Shown here: one piece after another, positions 18,308-28,500 of the stretch | Layout: every line of letters starts with the position of its first letter | Numbering within the stretch: the first letter of the stretch is position 1 | Source: Flagellimonas onchidii | GTDB lineage: Bacteria; Bacteroidota; Bacteroidia; Flavobacteriales; Flavobacteriaceae | NCBI RefSeq assembly: GCF_004804315.1 | Contig: NZ_SRXX01000023.1 | Span: forward strand, 1-43,623 | Reading direction: 5' to 3' | DNA length: 43,623 nt | Notes under the pieces: model-generated | Told to the model about the DNA's origin: nothing | The model's input: only the letters and a program-made list of their open reading frames with translations | The model's database searches: none | Program-made: the position numbers and the translations under genes

Positions 18308-18682
18308 ATGAACGAACAAGTCATTAGCTTAATGAATATACATGAAGTTTCTTTTGTCGAAAAATTAAATCCAGATACGGGGAAAACAAGAAAAACCTGT
18401 ATTGGCGGGGCATTCGCAAACTTTCTTGATGACACCATAAATGTTGCTCACCTGCAGGATATGCTCAATGATTTAGATAATTACATTCTAAATTCAGGCA
18501 CAATTGATGATTTAAATGATATTCTTCAATCTCAAGATGCATTTTCTGCTTTTCTTGATCAAACTGAAGTGAAAATTTATGGAGATTTACCTAATGATGA
18601 AGATTTGATTCTTCAAACAATACCAATTCAAGATTTTAAAGTCTTATTGCAAGCATGGAGAGATTACTTGCAATCAATATAA
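18308..18682 (+). CDS. Immunity protein candidate 1 (cognate to EndoU toxin)
   Basis: A 124-residue acidic soluble protein 21 nt after the toxin stop, the usual place for the immunity partner. It ends in IPIQDFKVLLQAWRDYLQSI, a tail shared with the next two genes. No known family is recognised, so the immunity role rests on position, size, charge and the presence of paralogues in tandem. It would bind and block the toxin's nuclease domain. Confidence 0.7.
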   Translation: MNEQVISLMNIHEVSFVEKLNPDTGKTRKTCIGGAFANFLDDTINVAHLQDMLNDLDNYILNSGTIDDLNDILQSQDAFSAFLDQTEVKIYGDLPNDEDLILQTIPIQDFKVLLQAWRDYLQSI

Positions 18683-18721
18683 GGGAGTTCTGTTTTTTAA
18701 TAATCTTTTGTAATAGTTTAA

Positions 18722-19069
18722 TTGACAATATTAGAACGGTACAAAGTAAATATATCTACCCCCGTCGGTGATAGGGCATTGATTACAGCTGAAAATATGT
18801 GGTTGGCACAATATATAAACGATCATTATAGTTTGAGCGAAGCAAATAGGTTATTACAAAGTGTTAATGAGGTGCTAACAGGAGTCGCATCATTGGGGGG
18901 AGGGGCAACACAAAGCTTACAACTTGCTAATATTGAACTTCCTGACACAAAAATTTATAAAGATGTAGATGATTATTTTGATGATGAAACCATAACTCCG
19001 GATTTTGTTCTGCCAACGGCAGATTTTAAGGTTATAGTGGAAGCTTGGAGGGATTATTTGCAACAATAA
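18722..19069 (+). CDS. Immunity protein candidate 2, TTG start
   Basis: A 115-residue paralogue of the preceding gene, with the same end (TADFKVIVEAWRDYLQQ) and a similar acidic character. The only start able to give the full length is TTG 18722, with an in-frame TAA immediately before it. A normal start may have been lost. Its stop overlaps the next start (ATAATG). Confidence 0.6.
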   Translation: MTILERYKVNISTPVGDRALITAENMWLAQYINDHYSLSEANRLLQSVNEVLTGVASLGGGATQSLQLANIELPDTKIYKDVDDYFDDETITPDFVLPTADFKVIVEAWRDYLQQ

Positions 19070-19413
19070 TGGCTAAACACGAAGAATTTAATCTAAAATT
19101 TGTTAAAATACAACCCCCTATAGGGAGTATACGTTATAGTTGTACACAAGATATTCCGGATAGTTATGCCACACTTGTAGGTATTATCCCTCGGATAAGT
19201 GCAATTGAATGTGAAGCGTTGATTGAGGAAATAGAAAATGCAGAAAATGGAGCTTATTATGAGCAATATTTTTCATTGGATGCCTCTGCCGCTTCGGATG
19301 ATGACGGTATAGAAATAAATCCGCCTAATGTTGTCTTCAATAGTGTTTTGTCCATTCCTTTTGCAGATGCCAAAATGTTAATTCAAGAATGGCTCGATTT
19401 TTTGAATACCTAA
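19069..19413 (+). CDS. Immunity protein candidate 3
   Basis: A 114-residue third member of the tandem family, ending in FADAKMLIQEWLDFLNT. ATG 19069 overlaps the upstream stop by 1 nt; a TTG further upstream inside the previous gene is less likely. It has lost more similarity to copy 1 than copy 2 has, as expected for an immunity gene kept against a different toxin allele. A terminator follows 42 nt after its stop. Confidence 0.65.
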   Translation: MAKHEEFNLKFVKIQPPIGSIRYSCTQDIPDSYATLVGIIPRISAIECEALIEEIENAENGAYYEQYFSLDASAASDDDGIEINPPNVVFNSVLSIPFADAKMLIQEWLDFLNT

Positions 19414-19455
19414 CATGCAAAAAGTATTTACAAGGAAGCATTAGAATTATATACT

Positions 19456-19483
19456 GCCCGAAATGTTGTTTCGGGCTTTTTTT
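19456..19483 (+). terminator. Rho-independent terminator after the immunity genes
   Basis: A perfect 8-bp stem GCCCGAAA/TTTCGGGC (19456-19463 and 19469-19476) with a 5-nt loop and seven T. The same stem sequence recurs in the terminator at 22300-22350. The T-run passes directly into the toxin-like remnant at 19480. Confidence 0.9.
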
Positions 19484-19718
19484 GCGATAAACTCAAAAAA
19501 GTACTGTTTTGAGCAAAGCACAATTAAAAGCAAGAGGAAACAATGAACTGATTGTTCGAAGTAAGAAAACCAAATCTCAATTTTCTAACCAAGAAAATCT
19601 ATCTGCAAAAGAAACGTTGAAATTTGATGGAGATATCAAATGGTATAAAGCTTATGACTTTGATGATGGTGAATCGTTAAATGATATTAAAAAAATTAAT
19701 TTAGATGGCAGTCTATAA
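19480..19718 (+). pseudogene. Orphan toxin-tail fragment
   Basis: The first 33 nt (19480-19512) read FCDKLKKVLF-stop. They align without gaps to codons 594-604 of the toxin (FCDKLKSVLFW, 17369-17401): ~26 of 33 nt are the same and most differences are silent. After that the reading frame changes, and a 69-codon frame from TTG 19509 encodes a basic then acidic sequence (SKAQLKARGNNELIVRSKK) of no known family. It overlaps the next gene's start by 14 nt. This is the layout of a displaced toxin C-terminal cassette with its own immunity gene, moved by recombination at the shared pre-toxin sequence. Expression is doubtful because it has no good start. Confidence 0.55.
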
Positions 19719-20349
19719 CAAAAAAGACTTTTTGGTTCATGCCGATTCGGTAGTGCCAACAGATTTCAAACGGATGGGCAATGAGCCTTATTATGTCAAA
19801 CGGGTGGTAGATAGGGAGTTAAGAATGTTGTTTTCTCTTAGGCAGTATTACCCGCATAGTGTGGTTATACGTGGGATAATGGTCAATGTTTACATCGATG
19901 CCATAGAAAACATTTTTGATGAAGTACTAAGGATAAGCCCATTGGCTGACTACACGTCAAACGAAAAAAAAGACACTATAGGGGGGGGAGGATACAACAT
20001 TTCAGGAGTTAATTATGCACTTTTGGATGTGCAAGATGTAGAAGATGATACCACTTTTGCCATTGTTCTTCCAGAACTGGAAAAAATTGTTGACGGTGCA
20101 TTACAATTTTATAATACTTTTTCAACCCTTCAAGCAATACACGGCCATCTTGAAACCCTTCCTCTAATGCAAATGGGTAATTTTCTGCAACAGCCGATGC
20201 CTTATAGAAGAATGATTTTAAAGAAGTTGGTAGAAGCACCAGATTATGAAACCTATGCGCAATCAATAATTAATCACTATACTTCAGAGAATCTGTCAGA
20301 AGAGATAGCTTTCGCTACGACTTTGAAAGCAAAACTAGATAGCCTGTAA
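19705..20349 (+). CDS. Tandem family copy A (probable immunity protein)
   Basis: 214 residues, soluble, with no motif I can assign. Landmarks are MAVYNKKDF at the start, YYPHSVVIRG (about 49-58), GGGGYNISGVNY, then QPMPYRRMILKKLVEAPDY and a C-terminal KAKLDSL. It is intact and nearly identical over most of its length to copy C, which suggests a recent duplication. It overlaps the orphan toxin-tail frame by 14 nt, so it is the likely partner of that tail. The function is inferred from place, not from a known family. Confidence 0.65.
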   Translation: MAVYNKKDFLVHADSVVPTDFKRMGNEPYYVKRVVDRELRMLFSLRQYYPHSVVIRGIMVNVYIDAIENIFDEVLRISPLADYTSNEKKDTIGGGGYNISGVNYALLDVQDVEDDTTFAIVLPELEKIVDGALQFYNTFSTLQAIHGHLETLPLMQMGNFLQQPMPYRRMILKKLVEAPDYETYAQSIINHYTSENLSEEIAFATTLKAKLDSL

Positions 20350-20357
20350 TTGAATAA

Positions 20358-21003
20358 ATGGCAACATATAATAAAAAAGACTTGTTCAATCATCTGGAAC
20401 AAATTAAGCCTATCGGCTTTAAACAGCTAGAAACGGGTTTGTTTCAAATGATAGAACAAGAGAGAATTCTTGAAATTAATATTTCTGTTGGTGAATATTA
20501 TCCGCATAGTGCAATAATTTCTGGTGTAAGCATCGCAATTAAGTTTAATGAAGTTGAGAATTTATTGAGTGAGCTTAAAAGAACAACTGATTTTCCAACT
20601 CAATTAGAACAAATTAGACAGAATACAATTGGTAGAAGCTTAAAGGGAGTTAATGGAGTGGATTATAGTTTGTTGAAGATCACTGATGTGAAAGATAATG
20701 CCAGTTTTAATGTAATAAAACCTCATTTTACAATTATTGATAAATGCAGCTTTGCAATTCTTCGCAGATTTTTCAGAACTACAAGAAGTATTTAATCATT
20801 CAGAATCCTTGTCAATTGCTGATATGGTAAACTTTATTGAACATCCATTACCTTTCAGACGAATGATTATCAAAAAACTAGTGAACGACCCAAACTATGA
20901 AGCATATTCCCAACAGATTGTTGTCAATACGATGTCGAATTATCCTGATGAGTCCGACTTTGTGATAGCTCTAAAGAGTAAATTAGATTCATTGGGAAGT
21001 TAG
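20358..21003 (+). pseudogene. Tandem family copy B, frameshifted
   Basis: Starts MATYNKKDLFNHLEQ and is colinear with the other copies until PHF, then shifts frame. The TTTT at 20726-20729 has one T too many: removing it gives PHLQLLINAALQFF, which matches PHLQLLVDAALQFF of copy D. The downstream part ends KSKLDSLGS. It therefore appears to be inactivated by a single-base insertion. It is more diverged from A and C than they are from each other. Confidence 0.8.
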
Positions 21004-21014
21004 ATTCAAATGTG

Positions 21015-21635
21015 ATGGCAACATATAATAAAGAAGACTTTTTGGTTCATGCCGATTCGGTAATACCAACAGATTTCAAACGGATGGGCAATGAGCCTTA
21101 TTATGTCAAACAGTTGGTAGATAGGGAGTTAAGAATGCTGTTTTCTCTTAGACAGTACTACCCTCATAGTGTGGTTATACGTGGAATAATGGTCAATGTT
21201 TACATCGATGCAATCGAAAACATTTTTGATGAAGTACTAAGGATAAGCCCGCTGGATGGCTACATGTCAAACGAAAAAAAAGACACTATAGGAGGGGGGG
21301 GGTACAACATTTCAGGAGTTAATTATACACTTTTGGATGTGCAAGATGTAGAAGACGATACCACTTTTGCTATTGTTCAGGGTGCATTACAATTTTACGA
21401 TACTTTTTCAACTCTTCAAGCAATACATGACTATCTTGAAACCCTTCCACTAATGCAAATGGGGAATTTTCTGCAACAGCCGATGCCTTATAGAAGAATG
21501 ATTTTAAAAAAGTTGGTAGAAGCACCAGATTACGAGGTATATACACAATCGATAGTAGATTTTTATACTTTAGAAAACAACATCGAAGAACTCAATTTTG
21601 TATCTGCTCTTAAAACAAAATTGAATAGTCTGTAA
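21015..21635 (+). CDS. Tandem family copy C with 8-codon deletion
   Basis: 206 residues from ATG 21015; the GTG just before it is not needed. It is nearly identical to copy A except for an in-frame loss of 24 nt at about 21372-21380. Copy A has two ATTGTT repeats 24 nt apart there (20062 and 20086) and copy C has one, so the loss looks like replication slippage. The reading frame is otherwise open and may make a shortened product. Confidence 0.7.
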   Translation: MATYNKEDFLVHADSVIPTDFKRMGNEPYYVKQLVDRELRMLFSLRQYYPHSVVIRGIMVNVYIDAIENIFDEVLRISPLDGYMSNEKKDTIGGGGYNISGVNYTLLDVQDVEDDTTFAIVQGALQFYDTFSTLQAIHDYLETLPLMQMGNFLQQPMPYRRMILKKLVEAPDYEVYTQSIVDFYTLENNIEELNFVSALKTKLNSL

Positions 21636-21639
21636 TTAA

Positions 21640-22290
21640 ATGGCAACATATAATAAAAAAGACTTTTTGGCCCATGTGGACCAATTGGCGCCCAATGGCT
21701 TTAAGCGACAAGGGGAAGAGCCTTGGTATATAAAAAAACTAGCCGATAGAGAATTGTGAATATATTTCTTTGCAAATGAATACTACCCACATAGTGCTGT
21801 TATTCAAGGTATTTCAGTAAATATTTGCTTTGACCAAGTGGAAAAAAACTACAAAGAAGTACTCCGTTTTCATCCTGTGGGAGAACAAGATTCCAATGAA
21901 AAAAGTGATACCGTAGGAGGTGGGGTTTTAAACGTTACTGGAGTTGACTACGCCTTGTTGGATGTGCAAGATGTGGAGGATGATACTAGCTTTAATGTGG
22001 TAAAACCCCATTTGCAATTGTTGGTAGATGCTGCCTTGCAGTTCTTTGATGACTATGCAACATTACAGAATGTCTTTGACCATGTTGAGATTTTACCCAT
22101 ACCACAAATGGCAAAGTTTGTTCGCAAGCCCATGCCTTTGAGGCGAATGATTATCAAAAAATTGGTGAATGATCCAAACTATGGAGCATATTCCCAACAG
22201 ATTGTAAACAATACTGTAACAAATTACCCTGGGGAGTTGGGAGATTTTGCCACAGCTCTAAAGGATAAATTAGATTCTTTAGGTAATTAG
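21640..22290 (+). pseudogene. Tandem family copy D with nonsense codon
   Basis: Colinear with the family from MATYNKKDFLAHVDQ to KDKLDSLGN, but codon 40 is TGA (21757-21759). The same place is AGA (Arg) in copies A and C, so one A-to-T change explains it. The part after the stop has no clear start before GTG 21838, which would give a 150-residue fragment. The copy is regarded as broken. Confidence 0.8.
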
Positions 22291-22299
22291 TGTATATAA

Positions 22300-22350
22300 T
22301 GATAAGATAATAAAGCCCGAAACTTAGTTTCGGGCTTTATTATCTTATCA
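22300..22350. terminator. Bidirectional terminator, long palindrome
   Basis: A 51-nt inverted repeat with 25-nt arms around one central base (T22325). The core is GCCCGAAAC/GTTTCGGGC as in the terminator at 19456, flanked by A- and T-rich arms, so it should stop transcripts from both sides. It ends the toxin/immunity block. Confidence 0.9.
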
Positions 22351-22396
22351 AACTTTCCAATAACTTTTATGGGATAATGAACATCTCATGCATCAT

Positions 22397-22481
22397 ATTT
22401 TAAATTAAAGTTAAAACCCAAAAACCATCAACATTCGATGGAAAAGCCATCGGGGGTGTGTTGAATCATACTGTAATTTTA
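22397..22481 (+). promoter_or_regulatory. Giant-protein operon promoter, duplicated element copy 2
   Basis: The counterpart of 13331-13415, with the triple half-site at 22425-22451 and TAATTTTA at 22474-22481. The block from 22419 to 22456 is identical to copy 1. The differences just after the G-run (TGT for CAC) and before TAATTTTA suggest those positions are not critical. Confidence 0.75.
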
Positions 22482-22524
22482 GTAACACATAAGGTTGTGT
22501 TCATAGCACAGCTTAGCAAGCAGG

Positions 22525-22553
22525 AACAACATCGTTTATTTCAGAATGTTGTT
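22525..22553 (+). promoter_or_regulatory. 5'-leader hairpin before the giant-protein operon
   Basis: AACAACAT (22525-22532) and ATGTTGTT (22546-22553) can pair around a 13-nt loop in the ~100-nt leader of the operon. No T-run follows, so it is not a terminator. It could stabilise the long mRNA. Confidence 0.4.
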
Positions 22554-22580
22554 GGGAACAACCCATAAATAATATAAAGT

Positions 22581-25500
22581 ATGCCAGAAGTTGCCATAAC
22601 ATCCCGTTACTACCCTTCGCTCTCGATGGTCATAAATGCAGAGGAGCTGCCAGACCTATTAGGTTTCTTAAAGGAAGGCTTGGCAGGACTGTTGGATAAT
22701 ATTCATTATAAAGACCTACAGTACTCAAAAAGTATATATGGGGACAAGGCCTATTACAGTCTTCGTATCGTCTCTAAAAACAGAATGGATCTGGAGATTC
22801 CTGGGACAGGTATTTTTCTGTCGCTGAATCCAGATGCATCAGATAGTACCATTTCCTCGTTCCCGATCACAGTAGAATACGAATGGCCCATTTTGGCCTA
22901 TCTGCGTTCTTTTGATGTTGAAGGTTTTTCATTTTCTCCAGAGGCATTGTATGACTTGGGACTTCAGGTGTTGAAGATTTCAGAATCACAAGTGGTGGCC
23001 AATGCCATAAATACGTTCACCACTCCTGCAGATGCCAATACCAGTTTGGTGCAACAATTTATTACGGATTTGGGGCTGTCCATTTCAGAGCCAACAGGAT
23101 TTAATCCCATGCCCGAACTGTTAACGGCGATAGAGCAAGATTTAGGTAAAAGCCCGACAAAAGCCGTTTTTGAGAATTATATGCTCAACGTTGGGGATTT
23201 GGATGAAACAAAAGTTAAGCTGAACGCTTTTTTTGAAGTACTCTTGCCCACGGAAGACGTTGAAGCGTACCTGCGAAATTTGATGCTTCCCAAGTTTAAA
23301 GCCACCTTGGCGTTATCGGCAGGGATAGATTTTCCACGTAAAATTTTACAACCTGTGGATCCGGTAAGTTTAGATGTGTTACCGGTGCTGGATGAGGCTA
23401 CGGGAGAACCCAGAGCAGGTTTTCGCTTTGGTGAAGCATTGTTCTATGTGAGTTCCGATGAGGGAGTAGGTTATACATTGGATATAGCGTTGACGAGCAC
23501 CTCTCCTGCAATGATTGGTAATACAGGTTTGATTCTTGAGGTAGACCGTTTAAAGGTGGATTTAAGTGAAAACCAGAATATAATTGAAGCTGATATAGAT
23601 GGTCGTCCACAAAGCTTTAGGGGAGTGTATGCACAATATGCAGCTATCACATTGCCAAAACAGTGGTTTAATGATGATTCGGTAGTAGGGGGTGTTACTG
23701 CAAAAATCGCTGCTTACGATTTACTCATAGGAACAGGAGGGCTGTCAGGGACTATTGCTTTGGAAACACAAACGTTTAGAAATGCAAATGGTACCATCAC
23801 CAATTATTACACGGATTATTTTGCTTTTGAATATCCAATACAAACCACGCATAGGGATGTCAATGGTGATTTGGTGATTACCGATATTGCAGATCATGCT
23901 GCGTTAAAAATACAATTGGAAACAGAACAAGCCAGTCAGTTGGTGTTTCCCATAAGTTTGACACCGGTTGGGGGAAGTACTATAACGTATGAAAAGCCAC
24001 TTGAATACTATAATTATCTCAATACGCTATATGATTCCAATGATGAACTAAATATGCCTCGCTTAACCAAACGTATAGGACAAAATGGCTTTGAAGTTTG
24101 GTTCACGGCCTTCGACATTACCTTTAAACAAGGTGAGGTTGTTGATTCCAATATTTTGGGAGGTTTAAAAATACCGCGCCTTAAAGATGCCAACGGCAAT
24201 GATGCTGAAATAGATATAAAAGGCCATTTGGATTCTGATGGGGACTTTTTGCTCACTGCTTCGGAGCAAGATGGCTTTGCACCTATAGAAATACCTGAGG
24301 TATTGAAGTTATACATCCAAGGGGTGGAGTTAGGGAAAGAGGATGATGATTTTTTTATTGGCACAACGGCCGAATTGGAATTTACTAATCCGGTAATGAA
24401 CAAACTGCTTTGCAACGATGGTGGAGGGGACAATGTGCGTATTGCATTGCCGGCTATGCGAATTTATAGCAATGGTAGTTTTGAAATTGTTGGGGGCTCC
24501 ATCCCCTTGCCAACCAATTTTGGTATTTGTTTGGGGCCTGCAAAAATGAGTATTACCAATCTCAATTATACATCGCACCAGCAAGAGCATAATGGGGTGT
24601 TAAGAGAGTACAAATGTTGGGGTTTTGACGGAGCGCTCAACTTAGACCCATTAGGAGTGGATGTCCGTGGAGATGGAATCCGCTATTACTATACTGTGGA
24701 TGATGATGTCGCCAACGGAAAGCCACATCATTCATATATCCGTATCAGTACCATAGAGGTGGATATCATTATTCCGGGCAATGCATCACCTAGCACCGCA
24801 ACAGCGATAATAAATGGTTATCTATCAATCCCGGAACCAGGTGTTTCTTCAGAATATGCTGGTGGTATTTCCGTAAAACTGCCTAAATTGGGAATCAGTG
24901 GTAGTGCAGAAATGCGCCTCCAACCGAAATACCCTGCTTTTATTGTTGATGCCAATGTAGAGATTCCGGTACCTATACCTTTGGCTTCAACAGGATTGGG
25001 CGTTTTTGGTTTTCGAGGCCTTTTTGGGTATAGATATGTGGCAGAAAAAGAAGCAATTGGACTCACCTCTGGAGAGGACAGTTGGTACGATTACTACGTA
25101 TACCCAGAACGGGGAATCAACATAGACAAGTTCAGTGGCCCAGAACAAACGCAAGATTACAAAGACCCGGTATCAATCGGTGCAGGAGCATCAATCGCTA
25201 CTTACGGTAACGATAGTATCATTTCGTTTCGAGTTTTTATGTTGCTTTCTATTCCCAGTCTATTCTTCATAGAAGGCAAGGCAAGCATCCTGAGTAAACG
25301 TCTGGAACTGGATGATACCGATGAACCACCATTTTTTGCCTTTTTGGCCATTGGTGATGATTCTGTGGAAGCTGGATTGGGTGCAGATTTTAAAGTTCCA
25401 AGGAGCAATGGATGGATATTGGACTTACAGGCTAAGGTAGAGGCTGGTTTCTTCTTCAATAATCCTTCAGGATGGTATGTGAATTTTGGGACAAAGCAAG

Positions 25501-28500
25501 AGCCGGTCTCGGCAAGGTTGCTAACTCTTTTTATGGCGCAGGCGTATCTGCAACTTTCAGCAAGAGGTATTGAGACAGGTGCCAGAGGCGAATTTGATTT
25601 TAACAAAAAGTTTGGGCCTGTTAGGGTAAGAGCCTATGTTTATGTTGAAGTTGGGGGGTACATTAGTTTTGAGAGACCGCAATTAGGGGCTTATTTGGCA
25701 GCAGGGGGAGAAGCTTCGGTGGATATAAAAATACTCAGTGCTTCTGTGGCCCTTGATTTGATCTTCGGTGTAGAGGCGGCAAAACCATTCCTGATTTATG
25801 GAAAGTTTAGGTTATGTATTAAGGTTAGGATATTATTTGTTAAAATTAAGTTCTGTGGTCCAATTGAATTGAAATGGGAAAAATCCAGGAATGTAGATAG
25901 AACACCAGTGCCACCTATCGCTGCAGAAAAAGTGCTAGAATTGGCCAAAGGAGTGCATATGTTAACTGGAGACTCATTTGACCTAGTGCAACTGAACACC
26001 AATATTACGGACCCAAATTATGTTCCTTCCGCCAACAATAACAAGTTTAACAATACGGTTCTTCCATTGGATACCTACATAGATATCAAATTTGATAAAT
26101 CTATGAATCCCAACCCGGTTGCCGGTATAACAGGTGGTGTAAACAATGCGCCTAAAAACTATGTGGAGCTAATTCCACCCCAAAAAACCGTTAGGGGGAG
26201 GGAATTAAGGCAGGTAAAACATGAATATTCCGTAGAAGAAATAGAGATAAAAGCATGGAGCGGAAGTGCTTGGGTAGATTATAACCCATACGAGGCTCTT
26301 TTGCCCGATGCAGTAGATGGAGGTGTGACAGCTAGTAACCTGAAATTGGGGCACTGGCAAAAGACCGGAAAAGAGTACAATGCCGTCCGTATTTTGGGTG
26401 ACAATCCTTTTTCGTTTACCCAATTGGGAGAGCCAGGTTGGTATGTTCCTGAAAGATTAGGTATTACGGCAGCATCCTTATTTTGTCAAACCACAGCTCT
26501 GGAACCTGAATGCGCCAATTGGCTGAAAAAATCTGAGAATGCAAGTTACGAGCTCAACACAAATAACTTCTACTCTGTGGGAAGGTTGTCTTTTAAAGTT
26601 ATCGGATTACTTTCAGTTGAAGACTTTTTGGAAAACTTCAGAGCTAAAATTACAACTGAAAGCAACTCTTTTGGTTATGCAAAATCGATAGAATTCTATA
26701 ACTACATGGATATGGAATTACGCCTTCCAAACCCTTCCAAAAAAGTAACATTGAAATTATCTACGGCAGGGGAAGGCGTAACCATAAAGTATTATAAATC
26801 CACGATAGATGATATTAAGTTTGAACCGGAGTACGAGTTGGTTTCCAAGCAGCACTTAACGAGTGCACAGCTTCAATCTGAAGTAATATATGAAAATTCG
26901 ACTGATAGCATAAGCAGGGTGATAATTACTCCAGATTTTTTGAATATAGATGCCATTGACGCTTTGAATGAAGAGCTTCAAGCTTTTAACGATGCGGCAT
27001 TTGGGCAAGCCATAAATGGGGGTGGAGGAGTAATCGAACTAACAGATTATTTGAATGTAAGTGAAGTGGAAGCTAAAAAACAGGAGATTATTGATTTGCT
27101 CAAAACAGGATGTATTCAACACGTGCCAGGAGGAGTGCTTTCAGGGGGTCTCGGACAAATGCAAATAGGGAGTACTTTTTGCATCGGAGCAAGAGATATT
27201 GTATTGAACAATTTAAATCAATATACAAATTGCACAACAAAGGTTCATGAGGTATGCTGGCTATCTGAAGTAGATTATGAGTTTAACCAGAACATCCCAT
27301 CGCAAGCAGCAATACAAGAAGACTATCAATTAGCAGAAGATGCGGTTAAAGGTGTGATTGCTCCTATTTGGAGGCCCGATACTAAATACTATCTCCATTT
27401 GAAATTGAAAGATACAGTCGATAACGATTCAAACAGCACGGCAGGGGATTATCATTATTATTATGGATTTAGAACGGCTGGCCCGATAGGCCATTATCAT
27501 AATGCCACGGGAGTTGATTATGGAGATGAAAGAGATTCTGGTGGAAAGTTATTGGCTCCTGATAAATATCCTTTGACTAATCTAAGGAAGTATATCGATT
27601 ACAATAGATCTTATCCAAATGCGGACGGTAATCTACTAAGTTCCAAACCTCTTTTCTACAGTAATGGTGAGGCAAAACTACAGTTATTCTTTGTAAAACC
27701 TCAATCATATCACATGTTCAATACATGGCCGGCTTTTGCATCAGGTTTTCCGCAATTGGATTCCGAAATGAAAATAATGATAAAAGATCCTGTAAATGAC
27801 ACATTGATACCCTATCCTTTGCCACAAGGTTTTGATGAGACAGCTATTCCAGGAGGGGTTGAAACATGGGATGATGATAACCAGGCGTTGATGCCAAACT
27901 ATCTTAAACATTGGAACAATTTGGTCTCAGCACAAGATACCAACTTTAGCTGCCTACTGACGGGAGGAGAGCCTATACGTCCTAAAAGTAAGATGAGAAC
28001 TATGGTGCTTACTAACTTAAGGCCGCAAAAACTGTACAAGGCACTAGTGTACAATGTGTATCAGGGAAGCTTGCAAGAAGTACATAATTATAGCTTCCAA
28101 ACATCCCGTTATACCAATTTTACGGAACAAGTAAACAGTTATTTGTTGAGTGATGGCAATGGTAACCAGAAGGAAGCCATTTTTAAAATGGGATTGGGTC
28201 TGTCAACTGCCCAAATTGACTCGGCTTATAGCCTTATTAACGGAACTCCAGATGCTGCAGCCCAAGCACTGGAAGATAGGTATATGGATTATTTTGATAG
28301 GGTGATGGAGGGTGTTTTTGGCATATCTCCTATGGAACCGGCCATAAGTACAGAATTTAATGCCATTGTGGATCAAAATACAGGGGATACTATCGCATTG
28401 TTAATTCGAAATCCAGAACCGTTCAACGATCCCAAAATTCCTGAGAATGAAATTGGGGAAACCATTAAAATATTGAACAATGCCAACGATGATCCTGACA

